Shown here one piece after another: positions 33,106-42,741 of a stretch of 64,000 bases of DNA. The position numbers were made by a program, and so were the translations under genes. The notes under the pieces were generated by a model. It saw only the letters and a list, made by a program, of their open reading frames with translations. It did no database searches and was not told the origin of the DNA. The stretch's first letter is position 1. Each line of letters opens with the position of its first letter. Source of the DNA: Sediminicoccus sp. KRV36 (lineage in GTDB: Bacteria; Pseudomonadota; Alphaproteobacteria; Acetobacterales; Acetobacteraceae); assembly GCF_023243115.1 (NCBI RefSeq), contig NZ_CP085081.1, positions 2,356,001 through 2,420,000 on the forward strand, read 5' to 3'.

Positions 33106-35802
33106 ATGCTCGACAAGGCCTTCGACCCCGCCTCCCTGGAAGCCCGGCTTTACGCCGCTTCCGAAGCTTCCGGCGCGTTCAGCGCGGACCCCGCGCGCAA
33201 TGCGGCCCCTTTCACCATCGTCATCCCGCCGCCCAATGTGACGGGCAGCCTGCATATCGGCCACGCGCTGAACAACACCTTGCAGGATGTTCTGGTGCGC
33301 TACCGCCGCATGCAGGGGCGCGATGCGCTCTGGATGCCGGGCACGGACCATGCCGGCATCGCCACGCAGATGGTGGTGGAACGCCTGATCGGCACCGAGG
33401 GCCAGACCCGCAAGGGGATGGGGCGCGAGGCCTTCCTCAAACGCATCTGGGACTGGAAGGCCGAGAGCGGGGGCACCATCACCCGGCAATTGCGCCGCCT
33501 TGGCGCCAGCCTGGATTGGCCGCGTGAGCGCTTCACCATGGATGAGGGGCTCTCCAAGGCCGTCATCGAGGTGTTCGTTCGGCTGCACAAGGAAGGGCTG
33601 ATCTATCGCGACACGCGGCTGGTGAACTGGGACCCCGTGTTCCAGACCGCGATCAGTGACCTCGAAGTCGAGAGCCGGGAGCAGAAGGGCCATATCTGGA
33701 CGCTGCGCTATCCGGTGGAGGGCCAGCCTGGCCGCTTCATCGAGGTCGCGACCACGCGGCCTGAGACCATGCTGGGCGATACGGCGATTGCCGTGCATCC
33801 CGAGGATGCGCGCTTCGCCGACCTCGTGGGCCAGCGGGCGGTGCTGCCGCTGACCGGGCGGCTGATCCCCATCGTGGCCGATGACTACAGCGACCCGGAG
33901 AAGGGCACGGGGGCCGTGAAGATCACCCCCGCGCATGACTTCAATGATTACGGCGTGGGCCGCCGGCATGACCTGCCCATGCCCTCCGTGCTGGATGCCG
34001 AGGCGCGCATCTGGCTGGACGAGATCGCGGGCGATCTGCGCGCGGTGGAGGGCGTGGCCGACCCGGATTTCGTGCGCGGCCTGGCCGGGCAGGACCGCTT
34101 CGTGGCGCGCAAGGCCATCCTGGCCGAGCTGGAACGCCTGGAATTGCTGGTGAAGGCCGAGCCGCACACCAACATGGTCCCGCATGGCGACCGCTCAGGT
34201 GTGCCGATCGAGCCGCGGCTGACGCTACAATGGTATTGCGATGCCGCGACGCTGGCCAAGCCCGCCATCGCGGTGGTGGAAACCGGCAAGACCGAATTCG
34301 TGCCCAAGCAGTGGGAGAACACCTTCTTCGCCTGGATGCGCGACATCCAGCCCTGGTGCATCTCGCGCCAGCTTTGGTGGGGGCATCGCATTCCCTGCTG
34401 GTATGGGCCGGAAGGCAGCCTTTTCGTCGAACGCGACGAGGCTGCGGCCATGGCGGCGGCACGCGCGCAATTCGGCCGCGATGTGGAACTGACGCGCGAT
34501 GAGGATGTGCTGGACACCTGGTTCAGCTCTGCGCTCTGGCCCTTCTCCACCCTGGGCTGGCCGGAGAACACAGCCGAACTGGCCAAGCACTACCCGACGG
34601 ATGTGCTCGTCACGGGCTTTGACATCATCTTCTTCTGGGTCGCCCGGATGATGATGATGGGCATCCATTTCATGGGCGAGGTTCCTTTCCGCCACGTGGT
34701 CATCCACGGCCTGGTGCGGGACGAGAAGGGGGCGAAGATGAGCAAGTCGAAGGGCAATGTCCTCGACCCGCTCGAGTTGATCGACGCGAATGGCGCGGAT
34801 GCGGTGCGCTTTACCCTGTGCGCGTTGGCTTCGCCGGGGCGGGATATCAAGCTCTCCAAGTCGCGCATGGAGGGCTATCGCGCCTTCGCCACCAAGCTGT
34901 GGAACGCCGCGCGCTTCTGCGAGATGAACGGCATCGTGGCGCAGCCCGGCTGGGACCCCGCGACGGCGACCACGCCGCTGGCGCGCTGGATCCTGGACGG
35001 CGCCAATGCGGCCACGGCCGAGGCGGGGGCCGCACTCGATGCCTTCCGCTTCGATGACTACGCGGCCGCCCTTTATCGCTTCACCTGGAACAGCTTCTGC
35101 GACTGGTTCGTGGAATTCGCCAAGCCCGTGCTCTACGGCCCGGATGGGGCGGAAAAGGATGAGGTGAGGGGTGCCGCGCAGCATGTGCTGGGCGTGATCC
35201 TGCGGCTGCTGCATCCCGTCATGCCCTTCGTGACGGAGGAGCTCTGGACGCAGCTTGGCTATGGCGGCGAAGCGAGCCTGATCCGCGCGGCCTGGCCGGA
35301 AGCAACCCCGGTGCGTGAGGCCGAGGCGGCGCGGGCCGAGCTGGATGGCGTGGTGCGCCTGATCAGCGAGGTGCGCGCGGTGCGCGCCGAAGTGAATGTG
35401 CCGCCCTCCATCAAGACCAAGCTGCTGGTGCAGGGTGCGGCGCCCGAGACCATGGCACGGGCGGGCCGCTGGATCGATGCGATCCAGCGCTTGGCCCGCG
35501 TGACCGAGATCGAGACGCTGGAGGGCACCGCACCTGCCGGCGTGGTGCAGGCCGTGGTGGGCGAGGCGACGCTCATGCTGCCACTGGCCGATGTGATTGA
35601 CCTCGGCGCCGAACGCGCCCGCCTGATGAAGGCGCGCGGCGTGGCGGCGCTGGAAATCACCAAGATCGAGAAGAAATTCGGCAATGCCGAATTCATGGCC
35701 AAGGCCAAGGAAGAGGTGATCGAGGAAAACCGCGAGCGGCTTGAGAATTTCACGGCCGAAATCGCCCGGCTGGACGCCGCACTCGGCCGCATCGCAAACT
35801 GA
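33106..35802 (+). CDS. valS: valyl-tRNA synthetase
   Basis: 898 residues, class I synthetase. PPPNVTGSLHIGHALNNTLQD holds the HIGH motif near residue 48; editing domain with TTRPETMLGDTA and DFNDYGVGRRH; WFSSALWPFSTLGWPE; the KMSKSKGNV signature near 548; anticodon domain with WNAARFCEMN; and a C-terminal coiled coil (LEITKIEKKFGNAEFMAKAKEEVIEENRERLENF) typical of ValRS. ATG 33106 (MLDKAFDPASLEARLY) is chosen; GTG 33091 would add five residues. No clear ribosome site for either. Confidence 0.97.
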   Translation: MLDKAFDPASLEARLYAASEASGAFSADPARNAAPFTIVIPPPNVTGSLHIGHALNNTLQDVLVRYRRMQGRDALWMPGTDHAGIATQMVVERLIGTEGQTRKGMGREAFLKRIWDWKAESGGTITRQLRRLGASLDWPRERFTMDEGLSKAVIEVFVRLHKEGLIYRDTRLVNWDPVFQTAISDLEVESREQKGHIWTLRYPVEGQPGRFIEVATTRPETMLGDTAIAVHPEDARFADLVGQRAVLPLTGRLIPIVADDYSDPEKGTGAVKITPAHDFNDYGVGRRHDLPMPSVLDAEARIWLDEIAGDLRAVEGVADPDFVRGLAGQDRFVARKAILAELERLELLVKAEPHTNMVPHGDRSGVPIEPRLTLQWYCDAATLAKPAIAVVETGKTEFVPKQWENTFFAWMRDIQPWCISRQLWWGHRIPCWYGPEGSLFVERDEAAAMAAARAQFGRDVELTRDEDVLDTWFSSALWPFSTLGWPENTAELAKHYPTDVLVTGFDIIFFWVARMMMMGIHFMGEVPFRHVVIHGLVRDEKGAKMSKSKGNVLDPLELIDANGADAVRFTLCALASPGRDIKLSKSRMEGYRAFATKLWNAARFCEMNGIVAQPGWDPATATTPLARWILDGANAATAEAGAALDAFRFDDYAAALYRFTWNSFCDWFVEFAKPVLYGPDGAEKDEVRGAAQHVLGVILRLLHPVMPFVTEELWTQLGYGGEASLIRAAWPEATPVREAEAARAELDGVVRLISEVRAVRAEVNVPPSIKTKLLVQGAAPETMARAGRWIDAIQRLARVTEIETLEGTAPAGVVQAVVGEATLMLPLADVIDLGAERARLMKARGVAALEITKIEKKFGNAEFMAKAKEEVIEENRERLENFTAEIARLDAALGRIAN

Positions 35803-35810
35803 CCCGGATC

Positions 35811-35840
35811 GCGGGCCGCGCTGATGCCAGCGCGGCCCGC
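35811..35840 (+). terminator. strong hairpin after valS
   Basis: Perfect 13-bp stem GCGGGCCGCGCTG (35811-35823) / CAGCGCGGCCCGC (35828-35840) with loop ATGC, starting 8 bases after the valS stop. No T-run follows, so it may slow or protect the transcript end rather than act as a classical intrinsic terminator. Confidence 0.6.
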
Positions 35841-35906
35841 AGCCCAGCCATTGCTGAGATGACGCCACCTCAGCGGATCAAGTTCGAGAGACCAAGGGAA
35901 ACGCCG

Positions 35907-37625
35907 ATGACCAAGTGGGATAAATCCAAGCTGCCGAGCCGCCATGTGACGGTCGGCCCTGAGCGCGCGCCGCATCGCAGCTACTATTTCGCGATGGGCA
36001 TGACGCGTGAGGAAATCGAGAGCCCGCTGGTGGGTGTGGCCTCCTGCTGGAATGAGGCGGCCCCCTGCAACATCGCCCTTTCGCGCCAGGCGCAGGCCGC
36101 CAAGCGCGGCGTGGCCGCGGCCGGTGGCGCCCCGCGGGAGTTCACCACCATCACCGTGACGGACGGCATCGCGATGGGCCATCAGGGGATGAAATCCTCC
36201 CTGGTCAGCCGTGAGGTCATCGCGGATTCGGTCGAGCTGACGATGCGCGGCCATTGCTATGACGCGCTGGTGGGTGTGGCCGGCTGCGACAAGACGCTGC
36301 CGGGCATGATGATGGTGATGCTGCGGCTGAACGTGCCCAGCGTGTTCCTCTATGGCGGCTCCATCATGCCGGGCCGCCATCGCGGCCGCGATGTCACGGT
36401 GCTGGACGTGTTCGAGGCCGTCGGCCAGCACGCGGCGGGCAACATGTCCGATGAGGAATTGAAGGAGCTGGAGGAGCATGCCTGCCCCGGTGCGGGCGCC
36501 TGCGGCGGCCAGTTCACGGCCAACACCATGGCCTGCATTTCCGAGGTGATCGGCCTTGCTCTGCCCTATTCGGCCGGTGCGCCGGCACCCGATACCGAGC
36601 GCGACGAATACGCCTATAAGTCCGGCTTCGCGGTGGTGGACCTCATCCGCAAGCAGCTGCGCCCGCGTGATATCGTGACCCGCAAGGCGCTGGAGAATGC
36701 GGCGCGCATCGTGGGTGCGACGGGCGGTTCCACCAATGCGGCGCTGCATCTGCCGGCGATCGCCAATGAATGCGGCATTGATTTCCCCCTGGAGGAAGTG
36801 GCCCGGCTGATGCGCGATACGCCGCACATCGCCGACCTCAAGCCGGGCGGCAAATATGTGGCGCTGGATGTGTTCAACATCGGCGGCATCCCCGTCATCA
36901 TCAAGGCGCTGCTGGAAGGCGGGCTGCTGCATGGCGATTGCATGACCGTCACCGGCAAGACGCTGGCTGAGAACCACGCCGATGTGGTGTTTCCGAAGGA
37001 CCAGGATGTGGTCCACCCCGTCTCCAACCCGATCAGCAAGATCGGCGGCGTGGTGAGCCTGTTCGGCAACCTCGCGCCCGATGGTGGCATCGTGAAGATC
37101 GCGGGGATGGAGAAGCTGCGCTTCGAGGGCACGGCGCTGTGCTTCGATTGCGAGGAGGATGCCTTCGCCGCCGTGGACCAGCGCGCCTACAAGCCGGGCG
37201 ATGTCATCGTCATCCGCTACGAAGGCCCGAAGGGCGGGCCCGGCATGCGCGAGATGCTGAGCACCACCTCGGCCATCTACGGCCAGGGGATGGGCGACAA
37301 GGTGGCGCTGATCACCGATGGCCGCTTCTCGGGTGCGACGCGCGGTTTCTGCATCGGCCATGTGGGCCCGGAAGCGGCGGTGGGTGGCCCCATCGGCCTG
37401 CTGCAAAATGGCGACAAGATCGTGATTGACGCCCAGGCGGGCACGATTGACGTGCTGCTTTCCGATGAGGAACTGGCCCGGCGCCGGGCCGAATGGAAGC
37501 CGCGCACGCATAACTTCAACTCGGGCGTGCTGTGGAAATACGCGCAGACGGTGGGCTCGGCGCGGTATGGCGCCGTGACGCAGCCGGGTGCCAAGTCCGA
37601 GACGCATATTTACGCGGATATCTGA
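35907..37625 (+). CDS. ilvD: dihydroxy-acid dehydratase
   Basis: 572 residues. It dehydrates 2,3-dihydroxy-isovalerate/methylvalerate in valine and isoleucine synthesis. Fe-S cysteines in ASCWNEAAPCN, GCDKTLPGM and PGAGACGGQFTANTM; GGSTNAALHLPAIA; KIGGVVSLFGNLAPDG; EGPKGGPGMREM; and GRFSGATRGFCIGHVGPEAA, all IlvD blocks. ATG 35907 is preceded by AAGGGA. The frame to 35859 adds 16 residues without homology-like features. Followed by a terminator-like hairpin. Confidence 0.97.
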   Translation: MTKWDKSKLPSRHVTVGPERAPHRSYYFAMGMTREEIESPLVGVASCWNEAAPCNIALSRQAQAAKRGVAAAGGAPREFTTITVTDGIAMGHQGMKSSLVSREVIADSVELTMRGHCYDALVGVAGCDKTLPGMMMVMLRLNVPSVFLYGGSIMPGRHRGRDVTVLDVFEAVGQHAAGNMSDEELKELEEHACPGAGACGGQFTANTMACISEVIGLALPYSAGAPAPDTERDEYAYKSGFAVVDLIRKQLRPRDIVTRKALENAARIVGATGGSTNAALHLPAIANECGIDFPLEEVARLMRDTPHIADLKPGGKYVALDVFNIGGIPVIIKALLEGGLLHGDCMTVTGKTLAENHADVVFPKDQDVVHPVSNPISKIGGVVSLFGNLAPDGGIVKIAGMEKLRFEGTALCFDCEEDAFAAVDQRAYKPGDVIVIRYEGPKGGPGMREMLSTTSAIYGQGMGDKVALITDGRFSGATRGFCIGHVGPEAAVGGPIGLLQNGDKIVIDAQAGTIDVLLSDEELARRRAEWKPRTHNFNSGVLWKYAQTVGSARYGAVTQPGAKSETHIYADI

Positions 37626-37671
37626 GCCCGCGCGCTTAACCGTTTCTTGGGTTTTCCCTGCGATTGTGATG

Positions 37672-37699
37672 AAGGAGGCCGGATCCCCTGGCCTCCTTT
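37672..37699 (+). terminator. intrinsic terminator-like hairpin after ilvD
   Basis: Stem AAGGAGGCC (37672-37680) / GGCCTCCTT (37690-37698), 9 bp perfect, loop GGATCCCCT, ending TTTC. It separates ilvD from the flagellin gene, and its right arm lies 22 bases before the flagellin start, so it sits in that gene's leader region too. Confidence 0.6.
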
Positions 37700-37720
37700 C
37701 GAGCAACGGGAAAAGCCCCA

Positions 37721-38728
37721 ATGACGATGAATTCGGTTCAGACCAATATCGGTGCGATGGTGGCGCTGCAGGCGCTCAACCGCACCAATGATGAAATGGC
37801 GGCGACGCAAAAGCGCATCTCCACCGGCTTTCGTGTTTCCGATGCCAAGGATGATGGCGCGGCCTATGCCGTGGCCCAGCGCGTGCGCAGCGACATCGCC
37901 GGCCTGAGCTCCGCGAATGAGCAGCTGGGCTCCACCAAGGGCCTGCTTGAGACGACGATGGGGGCACTCGGCGAGACCTCGAAGGCGCTCACCAAGATCC
38001 GCGAGACGCTGACCAAGCTCTCCTCCGATACGGTGAGCGCTTCGGACCGCGCCACCTACACGAAGGATTTCGAGAACCTGGTCAATCAGACCAACCGCGC
38101 GCTCGGCGATGCGAGCTATAACGGCCGCAGCCTTCTGGGCTCGCAGGATTCCAACAAGTCCAATGTGAGCACGGCCGTGGACACGGCGGTGGTGCGCAAT
38201 GAGCGTGGCAATACGCTGAACATCACCGGCCTCGATGCCGCGACGCTGACCTTCGACACCCGCGTCGCTACCGGCGGCCGCGATGTTGCCGGCGTCTTCG
38301 AAAATCCGACGGCCTTCCAGTTCAATGGCGGCACGGCGATGACGGCCGAGCAGGCGCGCGTCATGCTGGGCAATGGTGACGCGAGCGCCACCGGTCCCCT
38401 GCAGGATACCATCGCGGCCTATGCGGATGACACCAATTTCGGTGGTGGTTCCGCTGCCTCCAACATCAAGACCTTCGCCATGGTGGAGGCCGCGGTGAAC
38501 AATGCGCTGGGCAAGTTCGGCGCCGACTCGCGCGATGTTGACGGCGCGCTCAGCACCAACCGGCAGAAGATGGACGCCATGGAAAGCGGCCTCGGTGCCA
38601 TGGTGGATGCGGACCTCGCCAAGGAGAGTGCCCGTCTCCAGGCGCTGCAGATTCGCCAGCAGCTGGGCACGCAGTCGCTCTCCATCGCCAACCAGGCGCC
38701 GCAGGCCCTGCTGTCCCTGTTCCGCTGA
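37721..38728 (+). CDS. flagellin
   Basis: 335-residue filament protein. D0/D1 N-terminus SVQTNIGAMVALQALNRTNDEMAATQKRISTGFRVSDAKDDGAAYAVAQRVRSDIAGL and C-terminus SALSTNRQKMDAMESGLGAMVDADLAKESARLQALQIRQQLGTQSLSIANQAPQALLSLFR-type helices (key blocks LSTNRQKMDAMESGLG and LGTQSLSIANQ). The middle (about 150-235) is short, so it lacks the large outer domains of enteric flagellins. ATG 37721 or 37727. Secreted by the flagellar export apparatus; followed by flaF, but no flbT or other flagellar gene is in the window. Confidence 0.93.
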   Translation: MTMNSVQTNIGAMVALQALNRTNDEMAATQKRISTGFRVSDAKDDGAAYAVAQRVRSDIAGLSSANEQLGSTKGLLETTMGALGETSKALTKIRETLTKLSSDTVSASDRATYTKDFENLVNQTNRALGDASYNGRSLLGSQDSNKSNVSTAVDTAVVRNERGNTLNITGLDAATLTFDTRVATGGRDVAGVFENPTAFQFNGGTAMTAEQARVMLGNGDASATGPLQDTIAAYADDTNFGGGSAASNIKTFAMVEAAVNNALGKFGADSRDVDGALSTNRQKMDAMESGLGAMVDADLAKESARLQALQIRQQLGTQSLSIANQAPQALLSLFR

Positions 38729-38796
38729 TCGTCTGAACCCTACGGGCTGGCAAAACGCCGCCCGCATCCCGCCCATCACCCCCGCTTGAGGTCCGC

Positions 38797-39144
38797 ATGC
38801 AACCCGCCAGTGCCGCCCGCCCTGACGCCGCCGCCGCCTATCGCCAGCGCCGCACGCCCCGGCAGATGGAGGCTGAGGTGTTCGTGCGTGCCAACCGCAG
38901 CATCCGCGAAGCCATGGCCGAGCAGAGTGCCGCCGCCATCGCCCGCGCCAAGGGCGATAATCGCCGCCTGTGGGATGTCGTGCTCTCGCTGGTGGTGGAC
39001 CCGGCCAATCAATTGCCGGCGCCGCTGCGTTCGCAGGTGGCATCGCTGGCCCATGCGGTGTTGCGCGAATGCGAGGCCGACCCGCCGGATTTCCAATTCA
39101 TCTGTGAGATGAATGAGGCTGTCGCCGGCGGACTCTGGAGCTGA
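38797..39144 (+). CDS. flaF: flagellar biosynthesis regulator FlaF
   Basis: 115 residues, the FlaF family length. YRQRRTPRQMEAEVFVRANRSIREAM near the N-terminus, NRRLWDVVLSLVVDPANQLPAPLRSQVASLAHAVLRE in the centre, as in FlaF of Caulobacter and rhizobia. It is needed for flagellin translation/secretion; in Caulobacter it is opposed by FlbT. 68 bases after the flagellin gene, same strand, so likely one transcript. Confidence 0.9.
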   Translation: MQPASAARPDAAAAYRQRRTPRQMEAEVFVRANRSIREAMAEQSAAAIARAKGDNRRLWDVVLSLVVDPANQLPAPLRSQVASLAHAVLRECEADPPDFQFICEMNEAVAGGLWS

Positions 39145-39265
39145 GGCTCGGCCTGGGGTTTCGGGAAAAGCCTTTGCATCTCAACGCGCCGCGATGCTGC
39201 GCTGCATCACATTCGAGGGCGCGCCCCCGCTTGACGTAAGGGCAGAGTCTTGGAACAGCTTGCGC

Positions 39266-40018
39266 ATGCAGAACACGGAAATCGCAAGTCATCGCGGTGG
39301 GGCCTTCCTCTGGCCCGAGAACAGCCTGCTCGCTTTCCGCAAGGCCCTGGCCTGGCCGGCTGAGCAGATCGAGTTCGATGTCCATGCCAGTGCGGAGGGC
39401 GAGCCCGTCGTCATCCATGACGCGACCCTGGATCGCACGACCGATGGCTCCGGCCCTGTGGCCGAGTATTCCTGGGGCGAGTTGCAGCGGATGCGCGTGA
39501 AGGGCACGGGGGGCGAATGCCTGCCGCACCTGGCCGAGGTGGCCGCGCTGATCGGCCCCACCGGCCAGCGCCTGCGGCTGGAGGTCAAGGCGGATGCGCA
39601 GAAGCAGCCCTATCCGGGCCTGGTCAGCCGCTGCGGGACCCTGCTGGATGGCATGGGCCTGCGCGGCCGCACCATCTTCATGAGCTTCGAGACGCCAAGC
39701 GTGGCCGAGGCCGCCGCCCTGGGCGGTTTCGAGGAGATCGTCTGGCTGGTGGATGGCCCGACCCTGCGCGGCCTGACCCCGGCCGAGGCGGTGCAGCAAT
39801 GCCGGACCTTGGGTGCCTCCGAAATCGGCGTGCATGTGAAGGGGGCCAGCCCGGCTCTGGCGGCCGCGCTGCGTGCGGCGGGGCTGCGGCTTTCGGTCTG
39901 GGGTGCCAATCACGCCGATTCGATCCACCGCGCGCTGACCCTGGGGGTGGATGTGCTGGCGACGGATGATCCGCCGCTGGCGATTGAATTGCGGCGGCAA
40001 GTAAACCCGTTGCGCTGA
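39266..40018 (+). CDS. glycerophosphodiester phosphodiesterase
   Basis: 250 residues, GDPD TIM-barrel. The hallmark block SHRGGAFLWPENSLLAFRKAL carries the catalytic His and the P-E-N Glu; EFDVHASAEGEPVVIHDATLDRTTDGSG holds the second pair of metal/catalytic residues (E-x-D...H-D). VWGANHADSIHRALTLGVDVLATDDPPL is the C-terminal GDPD block. ATG 39266 (MQNTEIASHRGG) is chosen; no signal peptide, so cytoplasmic. It would release sn-glycerol 3-phosphate, the GlpD substrate. Confidence 0.93.
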   Translation: MQNTEIASHRGGAFLWPENSLLAFRKALAWPAEQIEFDVHASAEGEPVVIHDATLDRTTDGSGPVAEYSWGELQRMRVKGTGGECLPHLAEVAALIGPTGQRLRLEVKADAQKQPYPGLVSRCGTLLDGMGLRGRTIFMSFETPSVAEAAALGGFEEIVWLVDGPTLRGLTPAEAVQQCRTLGASEIGVHVKGASPALAAALRAAGLRLSVWGANHADSIHRALTLGVDVLATDDPPLAIELRRQVNPLR

Positions 40019-40069
40019 CCCGGCCGCCCGCTTAGCCTCCCGCCTAAGGAAATCGTCCGGGAGGCGGGT

Positions 40070-40870
40070 TTGCCGCAAGGCAGCAAGGAAACGATTCTAT
40101 CGGTATCCGGGGTGTCCTTGCGCTTTGGCGGCGTGCGGGCGCTGACCGATGTCTCCTTCGAGGTTTGCCAGGGCGAGGTGTTCTCCATCATCGGCCCGAA
40201 TGGCGCGGGCAAGACTTCGATGGTGAACTGCATCTCTGGCCGCTACCGCCCGAATGAGGGCAGCATCCATTTCGCGGGGGAGGAGATCACCCGCCTGCCG
40301 CCCAATCGGCGGGCGGGGCTGGGCATTGGGCGCACCTTCCAGAACTTGGCGCTGTTCGGGCACATGACGGTGCTGGAAAACATCATGGTGGGCCGCCACC
40401 ATCTGCTGAAATCGGGTTTCCTGCGCGGCATGATCCATTGGGGCGTGGGTGCCAGGGCCGAGGAATTGGCGCATCGGCGCGATGTCGAGGAGATCATTGA
40501 TTTCCTGGAGATCCAGCATGTCCGCAAGGCGCCGGCCGGCACGCTGCCTTACGGCTTGCGCAAGCGCGTGGAACTGGCCCGTGCCGTGGCGCTCAAGCCC
40601 AAGCTGATCCTGCTGGATGAGCCGATGGCGGGCATGAACCTCGAAGAAAAGGAGGACATGGCCCGCTTCATCCTCGACCTGAACCAGGAATGGGGCATGA
40701 CGGTCTTGATGATCGAGCACGATATGGGTGTCGTGATGGATATCAGTGACCGCGTGATGGTGCTGGATTTCGGCCGGCGGATCGCGGCGGGCACGGCGGC
40801 GGAGGTGCTGGCCGATCCGCATGTGAAGAAGGCCTATCTGGGTGAAGTGGACGAAGCCATCCCCGCATGA
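40070..40870 (+). CDS. livG: branched-chain-type ABC transporter ATP-binding protein LivG-like
   Basis: 266-residue LivG-type ATPase. VSLRFGGVRALTDVSFEV, Walker A GPNGAGKTS, IGRTFQNLALFGHMTVLENIMVGRHH (LivG wording), signature in LPYGLRKRVELARAVALKPKLILLDEPMAGMN, and H-loop IEHDMGVVMDISDRV. It starts at TTG 40070 with GGGAGGCGG just upstream. First gene of a six-gene unit with livH, livM, binding protein and livF. Confidence 0.92.
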   Translation: MPQGSKETILSVSGVSLRFGGVRALTDVSFEVCQGEVFSIIGPNGAGKTSMVNCISGRYRPNEGSIHFAGEEITRLPPNRRAGLGIGRTFQNLALFGHMTVLENIMVGRHHLLKSGFLRGMIHWGVGARAEELAHRRDVEEIIDFLEIQHVRKAPAGTLPYGLRKRVELARAVALKPKLILLDEPMAGMNLEEKEDMARFILDLNQEWGMTVLMIEHDMGVVMDISDRVMVLDFGRRIAAGTAAEVLADPHVKKAYLGEVDEAIPA

Positions 40871-42741
40871 TGGACACCTTCCCGAAGCTCCTCGCCCATA
40901 ACGCGGCGCAACATGGCCGTGAGATCGCGCTGCGCGAGAAGCATCTGGGCATCTGGCGGGAGTTCACCTGGGGCCAGTACCAGGATCGTGTGCGCGGCTT
41001 CGCCATGGGCCTGGCCGCACTCGGCGTAAAGCCGGGCGAGGTGGTGGCGCTGATCGGCGACAACCGGCCCGATTGGGTGATGGGCGAAGTGGCAGCCCAT
41101 GCGCTCGGCTGCCGCAGCCTGGGCGTCTATCGGGACGCGCTGGAGGAGGAGGTCGCCTATCTGCTGGGCTTCAGCGAGGCGGCCGTGGTCTTCGCGGAAG
41201 ATGAGGAGCAGGTGGACAAGCTGCTCAACATCCGCGAACGCCTGCCGAAGCTCCGGCATATCGTGTTTTCCGACCCGCGCGGCATGCGCAAGCTGGAGGA
41301 TGCGCGGCTGATCAGTGCCGAGGCGCTGATCGCACTCGGCGCTGTGCGGCCGGCCAGCGATTACGATGCGATCGTGCAGGCCGGCGATGGCGCGGCGATT
41401 GCCATTCTCTGCACCACCTCCGGCACCACGGCGCTGCCCAAGCTGGCGCAGCTTTCGGGGGCCGCGCTGATCCGGCATTGCCAGGCCTATCTCAAGGCCG
41501 ACCCCAAGGGGCCGGCGGATGAATATGTGAGCGTGCTGCCGCTGCCCTGGATCATGGAGCAGATCTACGCGCTGGGCTGGAATCTGATCGCGCGGATGAA
41601 GGTCAATTTCGTCGAGGAACCCGAGACGATGATGGCCGATTTCCGCGAGATCGGCCCGAGCTTCGTCCTCTTCGCGCCCCGTACCTGGGAGGCGATCGCC
41701 GCCGATGTGCGCGCGAAGGTGCTGGATGCCAGCCCGTTGAAGCGCAAGCTCTATGAGGCGGGGATGAAGATGGGCCTTGCTGCGCTGGATGGCGGCGCGC
41801 GCAGCGGTGTTGCGGACCAGTTGCTGTTCCGTGCGTTGCGGGACCGGCTGGGGTTTTCCAACCTGACCTCGGCCGCCACGGGCGGTGCGGCGCTGGGGCC
41901 GGATACTTTCCGGTTTTTCCTGGCCCTCGGCGTGCCGCTGCGGCAGCTCTACGGCCAGACGGAATTGCTCGGCGCCTATACGCTGCAAGCGCCGGGCAGG
42001 GGGGATTTCGAGACGGTGGGCGTGCCCTTCGGCCCCGAGATCGAGCTGCGGGTGAACCAGCCCGATGCGAATGGCGTGGGCGAGATCGTCACTCGCCACC
42101 CCAATATGTTCCAGGGCTATTTCGGCGGGATCGAGGCGGCCGATCTGCGCGAAGGCTGGCTGCACACGGGCGATGCCGGCTATTTCGACAAGGCCCAGCG
42201 CCTGGTGGTGATTGACCGCATCAAGGACATCGCGACCACCAGCACCGGCACACGATTCAGCCCGCAATACATCGAGAACAAGCTGAAATTCAGCCCCTAT
42301 GTGGCCGAAGCCGTGGTGCTGGGCGATGGCCGGCCGCATCTGGCCGCCATGCTTTGCATCCGCTTTCCCATCGTCAGCAAATGGGCCGAGCGGCAGCGGA
42401 TTTCCTTCACCACCTATACCGACCTCGCGGCCCGCCCGCAGGTGCTGGAATTGCTGCGCGGCGAGGTGGAGCGCGTGAACGCGACCCTGCCGGAGCCGCA
42501 GCGCATCCGCGATTTCATCCTGCTCTACAAGGAGCTGGACGCGGATGATGATGAGCTGACGCGCACCCGGAAGGTGCGCCGCGGCGTGATCAACGAGAAA
42601 TACGGCGACATCATCGAGGCGATCTATCAGGGCGAGGCGCAGATACCCGTGGACACCATGATCAAGTTCCAGGACGGCACGCAAAGCCGCATCCGCACGA
42701 CGCTCACGGTGCAGCGCCCGGGCATGAAGGCGGCCGCGTGA
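40867..42741 (+). CDS. AMP-binding long-chain acyl-CoA ligase (FadD15-like)
   Basis: 624-residue adenylate-forming enzyme. P-loop TTSGTTALPKLAQLS near residue 180, YGQTELLGAYT (A5 motif), GWLHTGDAGYFDKAQRLVVIDRIKD (A7/A8), and KVRRGVINEKYGDII near the C-terminus, where the family usually keeps its final Lys. The substrate-binding region and length suggest a long-chain or aromatic acyl-CoA ligase. It sits between livG and livH with overlapping ends on both sides; this arrangement recurs in proteobacteria and implies that the imported acid is activated at once. Confidence 0.88.
   Translation: MMDTFPKLLAHNAAQHGREIALREKHLGIWREFTWGQYQDRVRGFAMGLAALGVKPGEVVALIGDNRPDWVMGEVAAHALGCRSLGVYRDALEEEVAYLLGFSEAAVVFAEDEEQVDKLLNIRERLPKLRHIVFSDPRGMRKLEDARLISAEALIALGAVRPASDYDAIVQAGDGAAIAILCTTSGTTALPKLAQLSGAALIRHCQAYLKADPKGPADEYVSVLPLPWIMEQIYALGWNLIARMKVNFVEEPETMMADFREIGPSFVLFAPRTWEAIAADVRAKVLDASPLKRKLYEAGMKMGLAALDGGARSGVADQLLFRALRDRLGFSNLTSAATGGAALGPDTFRFFLALGVPLRQLYGQTELLGAYTLQAPGRGDFETVGVPFGPEIELRVNQPDANGVGEIVTRHPNMFQGYFGGIEAADLREGWLHTGDAGYFDKAQRLVVIDRIKDIATTSTGTRFSPQYIENKLKFSPYVAEAVVLGDGRPHLAAMLCIRFPIVSKWAERQRISFTTYTDLAARPQVLELLRGEVERVNATLPEPQRIRDFILLYKELDADDDELTRTRKVRRGVINEKYGDIIEAIYQGEAQIPVDTMIKFQDGTQSRIRTTLTVQRPGMKAAA

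Noticed and set aside
37681..37720. Sigma-54 promoter before flagellin
   Set aside because: The best GG...GC pair has the wrong spacing (11 instead of 10 bases) and no TGGCAC/TTGC match.
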